A DNA stretch of 64,000 bases from Aestuariibaculum marinum (GTDB taxonomy: Bacteria; Bacteroidota; Bacteroidia; Flavobacteriales; Flavobacteriaceae), in the NCBI RefSeq assembly GCF_014596975.1, contig NZ_JACVXD010000003.1, forward strand, positions 186,001-250,000, read 5' to 3'. Positions 29,663-37,783 of this stretch are shown one piece after another. The first letter of the stretch is position 1. Each line of letters starts with the position of its first letter. The position numbers and the translations under genes are program-made. The notes below the pieces were generated by a model that saw only the letters and a list, made by a program, of their open reading frames with translations, was not told the DNA's origin and ran no database searches.

Positions 29663-31603
29663 TTACTTTTTTGTGGTAATAATAATGACTCCATTTTTAC
29701 CTTTCGCTCCGTATTTTTCAATAGCAGCTTTTTCTTTTAGAACGTTAAGACTTTCAATAAATTCTGGTTTTATTTTTTTTAATTCTTCTTCAGAAATCTC
29801 TTTACCATCTAAAATAAAAATTGGGTCTCCTCCTTTAAATTCTATTTGATGCGTTTTTATGCTATCTTGAAGAGGTCCAACAACTTTAACATAGGGCTGC
29901 TTAGAGTTTATGGATTTGCTTTTTATTGTAACAACCCCATTTTTAGCTTTGTCGCCATATTTTTCTACAAGATTTTCACCTTGTTTAGTGACGCTAACAG
30001 ATTCAATATCAAATGTGTTTAAAGATTGTGCTTGTTTAGCATCAATTATTTTACCGTCAAGAATATAGATAGGTTCATTTTTAAATGAATGATTTAAATC
30101 TTTTAAAACATTTGGTATTTCATATATATAAATAGTGTCTTTAGTGGCAGCAATAACATTTTTATTGACGCCTGTTGTAATTTTCCAAGGTGAAGTTTTC
30201 TTTTTTGATGTTATTTCAATAACGCCGTTTTTACCTTTTTCGCCGTATTTTTCAATGGCAGCTTTGCCTTTTAAAACATTAACTCTTTCAATTGATTCAG
30301 GTGATATTTCTTTTTTATTTTCAGAAGAAATTTCTTTACCGTCTAAATAGTATAAAGGTGGAGGAACAGAATCAAAGGGTTTGTTAATTATGAATTCAGT
30401 TTTCCATTGGTTTGGTTTTGGGTCTGCCGTTGTGTCTCTAACTGCAAAAAGTTCTGTTTCAGAAGAGTCTACTGGTTTTGCGCCAATTACATCTTTTGCT
30501 TTATAGAATAAAAAAGGTCCTATAGGGGTATTGTTGTTAGGTGCATTCCAAGTCGTTGAACCTCGTTCATTATTAAAATGAGCTTTTAAACTAATAATCT
30601 CATCGTTGTTATTTCTGATTAAATTTGAGAATGTAAAATCTATATTTTGATTGTTTTTCAGATTAACTTTAATGTCCTCAAGTTGTTGGTCTGTAAGATC
30701 TTTTGTAAAGAGAATGGAGGTGTCTTTAGTGCTGATTCTTTCTTTGTCTTGCGTGTTAACGTAAACTTCCTGAGTATTAAAACTCATTAAAAAGAATGCC
30801 AAAGCAGGTATAACCAAAGCATACTTTATTAAATGGGATTGTTTTGATTTTGATTTGTGTAACATAACGATTCGTTTTTTGATTAATGAATTATAGAATG
30901 TATTACTTAAAGCCATTTGATGAGAATGTAATTTTGTTTTAAGTAAGGTGTATTGATACTCTTTCTTGTTTGATGTTTGCTCAATAACGGTTTGATCTGC
31001 CAGATACTCTAGGTTTTGCTTAATAGCTTTATTATAAAGCCAAATGAACGGATTAAACCATAATATGATACTGGCTATTTGGGTTACTAAAATATCTATA
31101 GAATGGCCTTGTGAGACATGTGCTTTTTCGTGTTTCAGAACATGTTCTAATTCTTTTTCGGTAAAATGGTTGGGATTATACACAATCCAATTGAAAAAGG
31201 AAAAAGGCTGAGTGTCTTGTGTAGTTTCAATGAGTTTATATGATTCTTCTTTTTTTGATTTATCTTTTATAATTACAGATTTAAGTGAAAATAATTGAAG
31301 TAAAAATCTGGTTGAAAATAATATTAAACCTGTGAAATAAACATAGGGGAGGTAGTCTAAAATATTAAAGGGTGTTTCTTGTACTTCGTTTATTAAGGGA
31401 TTGTTATAGCTAACATTTGGTAAGACCACAGGGGTATACTCGATATAAACAGGAATGATGATAAGAGGAATAAGGAAAGCCGTAACACATCCGGAAATTA
31501 AAAACCAACGGTTAGTCTTGAAAAATGTTTCTCGTTGTAAAAATAATTTGTAAATAATATAGAATATTATGGTAATGGCACTGGTTTTTAGTAAATATTC
31601 CAT
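29663..31603 (-). CDS. M56 (BlaR1-type) membrane metallopeptidase with three plug-like repeats
   Basis: A 646-residue protein. Residues 1-110 hold three membrane helices, and the M56 zinc motif HEKAH is at 158-162, followed by a further helix near 265. The C-terminal periplasmic part carries three repeats of about 55 residues (about 412-470, 495-555 and 590-646), each with a YILDGK-type start and an EKYGxKGKNGVIxIT ending. This pattern is the one seen in SusC-type TonB-receptor plugs. M56 proteins sense periplasmic stress or beta-lactams and cleave a BlaI repressor. The blaI-like gene precedes it by 2 nt. The plug-like repeats may be the sensor, which is inference. Confidence 0.87.
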   Translation of the reverse strand: MEYLLKTSAITIIFYIIYKLFLQRETFFKTNRWFLISGCVTAFLIPLIIIPVYIEYTPVVLPNVSYNNPLINEVQETPFNILDYLPYVYFTGLILFSTRFLLQLFSLKSVIIKDKSKKEESYKLIETTQDTQPFSFFNWIVYNPNHFTEKELEHVLKHEKAHVSQGHSIDILVTQIASIILWFNPFIWLYNKAIKQNLEYLADQTVIEQTSNKKEYQYTLLKTKLHSHQMALSNTFYNSLIKKRIVMLHKSKSKQSHLIKYALVIPALAFFLMSFNTQEVYVNTQDKERISTKDTSILFTKDLTDQQLEDIKVNLKNNQNIDFTFSNLIRNNNDEIISLKAHFNNERGSTTWNAPNNNTPIGPFLFYKAKDVIGAKPVDSSETELFAVRDTTADPKPNQWKTEFIINKPFDSVPPPLYYLDGKEISSENKKEISPESIERVNVLKGKAAIEKYGEKGKNGVIEITSKKKTSPWKITTGVNKNVIAATKDTIYIYEIPNVLKDLNHSFKNEPIYILDGKIIDAKQAQSLNTFDIESVSVTKQGENLVEKYGDKAKNGVVTIKSKSINSKQPYVKVVGPLQDSIKTHQIEFKGGDPIFILDGKEISEEELKKIKPEFIESLNVLKEKAAIEKYGAKGKNGVIIITTKK

Positions 31604-31605
31604 GA

Positions 31606-31968
31606 CTACTTATTCTTACTTTCAATTAGGTCTATTATATCTTTAAGTTCGTCTACACTAATTTTTTCTTCTTTAGCGAAAAAGGAAACCAGATTTTTGT
31701 ATGAGTTATTAAAATAATTATCTAATGCAGAGCTTAAAAATTTGGCTCGGTAAGCTTCTTTGGTTACAATAGGGAAGTACTGATGGGTTTTACCAAATGC
31801 ATTGTAACCCACATAGCCTTTTTCTTCCAAGTGCCGAATAATAGTAGATAAGGTATTGTAATGTGGCTTGTCGTTGGTTATTTCAGCCAGTACGTCTTTA
31901 ACAAATGCTTTTTCAAGTTTCCAAAGAATGTGCATAACTTCTTCTTCCTTGTTTGTTAGTTTTTCCAT
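31606..31968 (-). CDS. BlaI/MecI/CopY family transcriptional repressor
   Basis: A 120-residue winged-helix repressor. LTNKEEEVMHILWKLEKAFVKDVL and NTLSTIIRHLEEKGYV are the family DNA-binding and wing segments, and the C-terminal half forms the dimer helices. It is cytosolic. It is 2 nt upstream of the M56 peptidase gene, the standard arrangement in which the peptidase inactivates the repressor after a periplasmic signal. A palindrome TGTAGTTACA in the promoter spacer (32012-32021) is the likely autoregulatory operator. Confidence 0.92.
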   Translation of the reverse strand: MEKLTNKEEEVMHILWKLEKAFVKDVLAEITNDKPHYNTLSTIIRHLEEKGYVGYNAFGKTHQYFPIVTKEAYRAKFLSSALDNYFNNSYKNLVSFFAKEEKISVDELKDIIDLIESKNK

Positions 31969-31993
31969 AATACCATATACTTTTTAATTTGAT

Positions 31994-32024
31994 CAAACTT
32001 ATAACTATTTTTGTAGTTACACAA
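31994..32024 (-). promoter_or_regulatory. BlaI/M56 operon promoter with operator in the spacer
   Basis: On the minus strand, TTG (32024-32022), a 20-bp spacer and TAAGTTTG (32001-31994) give a good Bacteroidota promoter. The palindrome TGTA-GT-TACA (32012-32021) fills the upstream half of the spacer and touches the -33 element, so a bound dimer would block the polymerase. Confidence 0.6.
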
Positions 32025-32058
32025 CTATTAATTTAGTTTTTGTGAGGATTTAACATAA

Positions 32059-32081
32059 AAAAGAGGCTCAATGCCTCTTTT
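32059..32081 (-). terminator. Terminator of the plug-module protein gene
   Basis: A 9-bp stem AAAAGAGGC (32059-32067) with GCCTCTTTT (32073-32081) and a 5-nt loop, 26 nt past the stop at 32107, with a T run on the minus strand. Confidence 0.85.
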
Positions 32082-32106
32082 AATTTCATATTAGTTGAAT
32101 GCAGAA

Positions 32107-32949
32107 TCACTTCGTTGTAGCTATTACGGCACCGTCTTTAGCTTTCTCGCCATATATACTCATGGCGGTTTTCGGTTTTAAATGGTCTACTACTTTTAGT
32201 TTGTTTTCCTTTGCTAATTTATCTAATGTGTCAAAGTCACTTTCTTTGCCATCAATAATAATAAGTTTATTAGTGTTGGGGTCGTCTATAAATTTAAATT
32301 GGCCAGGTTTGCCATGTTCAGGATTAAAAAGCGAAGAAAAAGCCTCAGAATCGAATTGTTCTTCCAGTTGTTTTCTTAACTTATCCATGTCTATGTTTTG
32401 GCCATTAAAAGAGAAGCTACCGTTTTCGTTATTAAAAAAGTCATCGAGATTGAAACTTCCAAAGTTTTTCAAGTTCATCCCAGGAATAGAGTCGTTGTCG
32501 AAACTAAATAGTTGCATATTAGGCATGTTTGAAAAACCTAAGGCGTTTTGATCTAAACTATTTTTTGATGATATAAATAACGAACTGTTTTTCCTGCCAA
32601 ACGTAATTTCAGGAATAGGATTCGTACTGGAAAAACTACTAATTGCAGATTGGTTATTATCTGCCCTTAATTCAATTTTAAGACCGGTAATTTCGTTTAA
32701 CTCATTGCGTTCAATGTTCTTAAAACTGGCTGTTACACCACTGTCTTTCATCATGTTTTTGATATCCTCAAAATCTTTTTCCGATGTCTTTTTGTTAATG
32801 GTCGCAATCACATCAGAGTCTTGATTAATAGTTTTGCACAGCAAATTGGATTTTGAAACATTAAACGCAAAACTGTTTATTGAGACAAGACCTAAAATTA
32901 CAAAAGCGCAAAGGCTTAAACCTAGTTTTAAAGCATATTTAGATTTCAT
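32107..32949 (-). CDS. Secreted protein sharing modules with the M56 C-terminal region
   Basis: A 280-residue protein with a signal peptide ending near NSFAF. Residues about 45-95 (KKTSEKDFEDIKNMMKDSG and onward) resemble the segment just after the last helix of the M56 peptidase (LTDQQLEDIKVNLKNN). The last 50 residues are one plug-like repeat (IIDGKES and IYGEKAKDGAVIATTK). The middle is low-complexity Asn/Phe/Ser-rich. It therefore looks like a stand-alone periplasmic protein made from the same modules and may interact with, or be read by, the M56 sensor. No enzyme motif is visible. It has its own terminator and is not in the BlaI transcription unit. Confidence 0.7.
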   Translation of the reverse strand: MKSKYALKLGLSLCAFVILGLVSINSFAFNVSKSNLLCKTINQDSDVIATINKKTSEKDFEDIKNMMKDSGVTASFKNIERNELNEITGLKIELRADNNQSAISSFSSTNPIPEITFGRKNSSLFISSKNSLDQNALGFSNMPNMQLFSFDNDSIPGMNLKNFGSFNLDDFFNNENGSFSFNGQNIDMDKLRKQLEEQFDSEAFSSLFNPEHGKPGQFKFIDDPNTNKLIIIDGKESDFDTLDKLAKENKLKVVDHLKPKTAMSIYGEKAKDGAVIATTK

Positions 32950-33102
32950 AATATATGGTTTTAAAAGATTCTGATTTAAAGTTAAGACTTAATGTTTTTG
33001 CTTGTAAAAGTTTAACCAAACTTTAAAAACAAGTGTTAATAAATGTAAATTTATAAGTTCATAGAAATTAGCGAAACCTTATCTTCGCATAAAATTTATT
33101 AT

Positions 33103-34050
33103 ATGAGTATACTATTAGTCCTGTTAGGATTTGCACTTTTAGTTATAGGCGGAGAGTTTTTGGTGCGATCGTCGGTAGCTTTATCATTTAAGTTTAATAT
33201 TTCTAAAATGGTCATCGGAATGACGGTGGTGTCGTTTGCAACTTCTGCACCAGAGTTATTGGTTAGCTTACAGGCAGCCTTGTCTGGGTCTTCGGCTATT
33301 GCAATTAACAATGTAGTGGGGTCTAATATTGCCAATATTGGATTGGTATTAGGGTGTACTGCCTTATTAGGATCTATAGCAGTAGATAAGTCTTTTTATA
33401 AATTGAACTGGCCTGCTATGATGTTGTTTAGTTTGGTGTTGTATTATTTTTTAAGTCAAGATGGTTTCTTGTCCGCGATCGAGGGTGGTATTTTGTTTGC
33501 TGCATTATGGTTGTTTTTAATCGTGTTAATTAAATATGCAGGCAAGGATACCGAAGTAGAAGAGGTAGATGATGCTTTGGCAGTAGTATCTAACTTTAAA
33601 ATAGGAATATGGTTATTAATAGGAGGGGTAGCACTATATTATGGTAGTGAATGGTTGGTTGAAGGCGCAAAAGATATCGCAAAATCTATTGGGGTAAGCG
33701 AAGCAGTAATAGGCGTGTCTTTAATAGCTATAGGTACTAGTGTTCCTGAATTGGCAGCCTCTATAATAGCTGCAGCAAAACAGGAGAAAGCTATTTCTTT
33801 GGGAAATTTAATTGGTTCTAATATATTTAATATTGGTTCTGTTCTAGGACTAACAGCCATTGTAAAGCCAATTGAGGTGACTGAACCTTTAATATTGTCA
33901 AGAGATATTTTCTGGATGCTTGGTTTTGCTTTTATTTTGCTGCCTCTTGTGTTTGTGCCAAAACGTTTTGAGATCGATAAAATGAAAGGCTTAATCTTGG
34001 TTTTGGCCTATGGGATTTTTATGTTTTTATTGTTTAACAATGGAAAATAG
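33103..34050 (+). CDS. Calcium/sodium antiporter, CaCA family (YrbG-like)
   Basis: A 315-residue inner-membrane antiporter with about ten helices and the two inverted alpha repeats. The first is SFATSAPELLVSLQAALSG (about residues 45-63), and the second is AIGTSVPELAASIIAAAKQ (about residues 203-221); both include the acidic residue that binds the cation. It exchanges Ca2+ for Na+ (or K+). A -7-like TATCTTCG lies at 33080-33087. It is followed by a strong shared terminator with the convergent glutamine synthetase gene. Confidence 0.92.
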   Translation: MSILLVLLGFALLVIGGEFLVRSSVALSFKFNISKMVIGMTVVSFATSAPELLVSLQAALSGSSAIAINNVVGSNIANIGLVLGCTALLGSIAVDKSFYKLNWPAMMLFSLVLYYFLSQDGFLSAIEGGILFAALWLFLIVLIKYAGKDTEVEEVDDALAVVSNFKIGIWLLIGGVALYYGSEWLVEGAKDIAKSIGVSEAVIGVSLIAIGTSVPELAASIIAAAKQEKAISLGNLIGSNIFNIGSVLGLTAIVKPIEVTEPLILSRDIFWMLGFAFILLPLVFVPKRFEIDKMKGLILVLAYGIFMFLLFNNGK

Positions 34051-34111
34051 GAATAAAGCTATTGATTAAAGAGATATATAATCGTGGTTTAACACGATGT
34101 ATTTATATAAT

Positions 34112-34147
34112 AAAAAAGGGTTTACAAATTTGTAAACCCTTTTTTAT
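34112..34147. terminator. Strong bidirectional terminator
   Basis: A long inverted repeat of about 16 bp (AAAAAAGGGTTTACAA with its complement) has a minimal AT loop centred near 34129 and A/T runs on both flanks. It separates the antiporter gene from the convergent GSII gene. Confidence 0.9.
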
Positions 34148-34172
34148 TATGAACAAAGTATAAACTTTATAA

Positions 34173-35195
34173 TTAAATTTTTGCAGACTTAACAGTCTTA
34201 ATAATTCTAGCTGCAATTTTGTATGGATCACCATTTGAAGCAGGACGTCTGTCTTCTAACCATCCTTTGTATCCTCTTTCTACAGTTGCAATTGGAATAC
34301 GGATTGAAGCCCCACGGTCAGATACACCGTAAGAGAAATCAGTAATAGCAGCCGTTTCGTGTAAACCTGTTAAACGTTGGTCGTTAAACTCACCGTACAC
34401 AGCAATGTGCTCATCAACTACAGGACGGAAAGCTTCACATATTTTTTCGTAAGTTGCTTTATCTCCACAAGTTCTTAATGTGCTGTTAGAGAAGTTAGCG
34501 TGCATACCAGAACCATTCCAGTCTAAGTCTCTACCTAGTGGTTTTGGGTGGTATTCAATATAGTATCCGTACTTTTCAGTTAAACGGTCTAATAAGTATC
34601 TAGCAATCCAGATTTCGTCACCAGCTTGTTTTGCTCCTTTAGCGAATAATTGGAATTCCCATTGTCCACAAGCAACCTCTTGGTTAATACCTTCGAAGTT
34701 TAATCCAGCTTCGATACATAAATCAGCATGCTCTTCAACTAAATTACGCCCGTGAGTGTTTAATCCTCCAACAGAACAGTAATATAATCCTTGTGGAGCA
34801 GGGTAACCTCCTCTAGGGAAACCTAAAGGTAATTCGGTTTTTGTATCCATGATAAAATACTCTTGCTCAAAACCAAACCAGAAATCGTCATCTTCATCAT
34901 CAATTGTCGCTCTACCGTTAGATACGTGAGGAGTTCCATCAGGATTTAAAACTTCAGTCATTACTAAGTATCCATTGATACGCTCTGGATCTGGATAAAT
35001 AGCAACAGGCTTTAAAATACAGTCAGATGAACCTCCGATGGCTTGTCTTGTTGAAGACCCGTCGAAAGACCAGTTTCCTATTTCCTCTAAAGTTCCTTTA
35101 AAGTCTTCGTGTTCTTCAACTTTAGTTTTACTTCTCATGTTTTGGGTAGGGAAATATCCATCTAACCAAATGTATTCTAGCTTAATTTTTGCCAT
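34173..35195 (-). CDS. glnA: Glutamine synthetase, type II (eukaryote-like)
   Basis: A 340-residue cytosolic enzyme that makes glutamine from glutamate, ammonia and ATP. The short length, EYIWLDGYFPTQNMRSKTK start, GNWSFDGSSTRQA segment and the FGFEQEYFIM metal-binding Glu motif mark the GSII form, not the 470-residue GSI. The ATP/ammonia-site GSGMHANFSNSTLRT and the C-terminal RGASIRIP are intact. It is divergent from the GSIII gene with 258 bp between them, so nitrogen-responsive control of both from one region is plausible. A TATATTTG -7 element lies on the minus strand at 35242-35235. Confidence 0.93.
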   Translation of the reverse strand: MAKIKLEYIWLDGYFPTQNMRSKTKVEEHEDFKGTLEEIGNWSFDGSSTRQAIGGSSDCILKPVAIYPDPERINGYLVMTEVLNPDGTPHVSNGRATIDDEDDDFWFGFEQEYFIMDTKTELPLGFPRGGYPAPQGLYYCSVGGLNTHGRNLVEEHADLCIEAGLNFEGINQEVACGQWEFQLFAKGAKQAGDEIWIARYLLDRLTEKYGYYIEYHPKPLGRDLDWNGSGMHANFSNSTLRTCGDKATYEKICEAFRPVVDEHIAVYGEFNDQRLTGLHETAAITDFSYGVSDRGASIRIPIATVERGYKGWLEDRRPASNGDPYKIAARIIKTVKSAKI

Positions 35196-35234
35196 AATAA
35201 ATATTTTATAAAATGATAATATTGATATTTAAGG

Positions 35235-35242
35235 CAAATATA
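35235..35242 (-). promoter_or_regulatory. -7 promoter element of the GSII gene
   Basis: TATATTTG on the minus strand, 40 nt before the ATG. No clear -33 TTG is found at the usual distance. Confidence 0.45.
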
Positions 35243-35410
35243 TATTTTTATTTTAGACTTTGTATTTTGTGGGGGTGTTTTCCGAAAACTTAAACTTATT
35301 TTTATTTAGACCCTATTTTTTTGAGGTATCCATTAAAAAAACTATATTATTTTATATTAAAACTGAAAAATTCTTAAATGGTAAATAGTACTAAATATTG
35401 CCGATATTCT

Positions 35411-35418
35411 TATTTTTG
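35411..35418 (+). promoter_or_regulatory. -7 promoter element of the GSIII gene
   Basis: TATTTTTG on the plus strand, 35 nt before the ATG. No -33 TTG is found at the usual spacing, which may point to an activator. Confidence 0.45.
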
Positions 35419-35453
35419 CGGAAAATAGTTTTAAATATAATAACATTCAGATA

Positions 35454-37640
35454 ATGCCTACATTACGATTTCATGCTATAAAAGAATCGCTGTCTAATAA
35501 ACCTGTATTGGTTGAAGAGAATGAGCGTCGTTCCAAATTATTTGGTCAGAATGTGTTTAACGAAAACACCATGCGACAATACTTAACTAAAGATGCCTTT
35601 ATGGGGGTAATGAATGCGGTGAAGTTTGGAAAAAAGATTGATCGTAGTCTCGCAGATCAGGTGTCGTCCTCTATGAAAGACTGGGCCTTATCAAAAGGGG
35701 TAACCCACTATACGCACTGGTTTCAACCATTAACCGGGACAACCGCAGAGAAACACGATGCTTTTTTTGAAACCGTAGGAGACGGTATTGCTATTGAAAA
35801 ATTTGGTGGCGATCAGTTAGTGCAACAAGAACCAGATGCATCAAGTTTTCCGCATGGAGGCATTAGAAATACTTTTGAAGCCAGAGGCTATACAGCGTGG
35901 GATCCTACTTCTCCAGCGTTTGTGTACGGTACAACCTTATGTATTCCTACTATTTTTGTAGCGTATACAGGCGAGGCTTTAGATTATAAAACCCCATTAT
36001 TAAGAGCGTTACAGGCAGTAGATGCAGCAGCAACCGAAGTTTGTAAATATTTCGATAAGAATGTTAAGAAAGTGACATCGTCTTTAGGATGGGAACAGGA
36101 ATACTTTCTAATAGACAAAGCGCTAGCAACCAGCAGACCGGATATAACATTAACAGGACGTACTTTATTAGGGCATTCGTCTGCAAAGGGACAGCAGTTA
36201 GATGATCATTATTTTGGTTCTATTCCTACAAGAGCGTTTAATTTTATGCGTGAGTTGGAAACCGAGTGTGTGTTATTAGGTATACCGGTTAAGACCAGAC
36301 ATAACGAGGTAGCTCCAAATCAGTTTGAATTAGCGCCTATTTTTGAAGAGGCGAATTTAGCAGTCGATCATAACTCGTTGTTAATGGATGTTATGGGGCG
36401 AATTGCTTCAAAACACAACTTAAAAGTGTTGTTACACGAAAAACCATTTGCCGGTATTAATGGTTCAGGTAAGCATAACAATTGGTCCTTGTCAACCGAT
36501 ACAGGAGTGAATCTATTGGCACCAGGAAAAACCCCTATGAGTAATCTTCAGTTTTTAACCTTTTTCATTAACACGATTAAAGCGGTGCATGAACATGAAG
36601 AATTGTTAAGAGCATCTATCGCTTCAGCAAGTAATGACCATAGATTAGGAGCTAACGAAGCACCACCAGCTATTATTTCAGTGTTTATTGGTCAGCAGTT
36701 AACAAAAGTACTTGAGGAATTAGAGGGGGTAACTAAAGGTAAATTATCTCCGGAAGAGAAAACAGAGTTGAAATTAAATGTGGTCGGTAAGATTCCGGAT
36801 GTGCTTTTAGATAATACCGATAGAAACCGAACATCGCCATTTGCTTTTACTGGAAATAAATTTGAGTTTAGAGCGGTTGGATCTTTAGCGAACTGTGGTA
36901 ACCCAATGACTATTTTAAATACCATAGTGGCAAAGCAACTTCAGGATTTTAAAGTAGAGGTTGATAAGCTGATTGATAAAAAGGATTTAAAGAAAGATGA
37001 AGCGATATTTAACGTGCTTCGGGAGTATATTAAATCGACAAAATCCATTTTATTTGAAGGTAATGGTTATGGAAAAGAGTGGGAGGTTGAAGCTAAAAAG
37101 CGTGGATTAAGTAATAATAAAACCACACCAGAAGCACTTAAAGCAAAGATTTCCGATAATACGATTAAGTTGTTTGAGGAAATGAATGTGATGAGTTCTA
37201 TTGAGACCAAGGCGCGTTACGAAATTGAAATGGAAGCCTATATTATGCATATCCAAATTGAAGGTCGTGTTTTAGGAGATATTGCACGTAATCATATTGT
37301 GCCAACCGCGGTAAAATATCAGAATGTATTAATAGAAAACGTAAAAGGGTTAAAAGAGATTTTCGATAAAAAATTTACTACGGTTTCTAAAGAGCAAATT
37401 AATTTAATTGAGGAAATATCTAGTCATATAGAGGGGATTAACTCCAATGTGACTAAAATGATTAATGAGCGGAAAAAAGCAAATACGCTAGAAGATGTTG
37501 AAAAGAAAGCTTTAGCTTATTGCAATGATGTTAAGCCGTTGTTTGACGATATTCGTTACCATTGTGATAAATTGGAATTATTGGTGGATGATGAAATCTG
37601 GCCATTAACTAAATACAGAGAATTGTTATTTACCAGATAG
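35454..37640 (+). CDS. glnN: Glutamine synthetase, type III
   Basis: A 728-residue enzyme of the large GSIII family, which forms double-ring dodecamers. Visible family signatures are FQPLTGTTAEKHDAF, SLGWEQEYFLIDKAL (metal-binding Glu), NQFELAPIFEEANLA, GKHNNWSLST and NRTSPFAFTGNKFEFRA. The length is standard and the protein is cytosolic. It carries out the same reaction as the GSII enzyme encoded divergently, so the cell has two unrelated glutamine synthetases side by side. A terminator at 37717-37746 ends the unit. Confidence 0.95.
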   Translation: MPTLRFHAIKESLSNKPVLVEENERRSKLFGQNVFNENTMRQYLTKDAFMGVMNAVKFGKKIDRSLADQVSSSMKDWALSKGVTHYTHWFQPLTGTTAEKHDAFFETVGDGIAIEKFGGDQLVQQEPDASSFPHGGIRNTFEARGYTAWDPTSPAFVYGTTLCIPTIFVAYTGEALDYKTPLLRALQAVDAAATEVCKYFDKNVKKVTSSLGWEQEYFLIDKALATSRPDITLTGRTLLGHSSAKGQQLDDHYFGSIPTRAFNFMRELETECVLLGIPVKTRHNEVAPNQFELAPIFEEANLAVDHNSLLMDVMGRIASKHNLKVLLHEKPFAGINGSGKHNNWSLSTDTGVNLLAPGKTPMSNLQFLTFFINTIKAVHEHEELLRASIASASNDHRLGANEAPPAIISVFIGQQLTKVLEELEGVTKGKLSPEEKTELKLNVVGKIPDVLLDNTDRNRTSPFAFTGNKFEFRAVGSLANCGNPMTILNTIVAKQLQDFKVEVDKLIDKKDLKKDEAIFNVLREYIKSTKSILFEGNGYGKEWEVEAKKRGLSNNKTTPEALKAKISDNTIKLFEEMNVMSSIETKARYEIEMEAYIMHIQIEGRVLGDIARNHIVPTAVKYQNVLIENVKGLKEIFDKKFTTVSKEQINLIEEISSHIEGINSNVTKMINERKKANTLEDVEKKALAYCNDVKPLFDDIRYHCDKLELLVDDEIWPLTKYRELLFTR

Positions 37641-37716
37641 GATTCCATTAAAGAAGTATTTAAATAGAACTTAAAATTAAGATGTGCTTTACGGCGTTTT
37701 AATCTTAATTGTCGAT

Positions 37717-37746
37717 AAAAAATCCCGTTTTAATACGGGATTTTTT
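37717..37746 (+). terminator. Terminator of the GSIII gene
   Basis: A 12-bp stem AAAAAATCCCGT (37717-37728) with ACGGGATTTTTT (37735-37746) and a 6-nt loop. The purM frame is open back through this hairpin to an ATG at 37709, but a start there would put the terminator inside the gene, so the shorter purM start is right. Confidence 0.9.
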
Positions 37747-37758
37747 ATTTCAAAGAAT

Positions 37759-37766
37759 TAAATTTG
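37759..37766 (+). promoter_or_regulatory. -7 promoter element of purM
   Basis: TAAATTTG, 17 nt before the purM ATG and 12 nt after the GSIII terminator. It implies a very short leader of about 10 nt. Confidence 0.5.
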
Positions 37767-37783
37767 CAGCTCAATACAATACT

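Noticed and set aside
32099..32551. 150-codon plus-strand ORF opposite the plug-module protein
   Set aside because: It is the mirror of a low-complexity Asn/Phe/Ser-rich minus-strand region and has no recognisable domain.
37709..37783. Longer purM start at 37709
   Set aside because: It would place the GSIII terminator and the purM -7 element inside the coding region.
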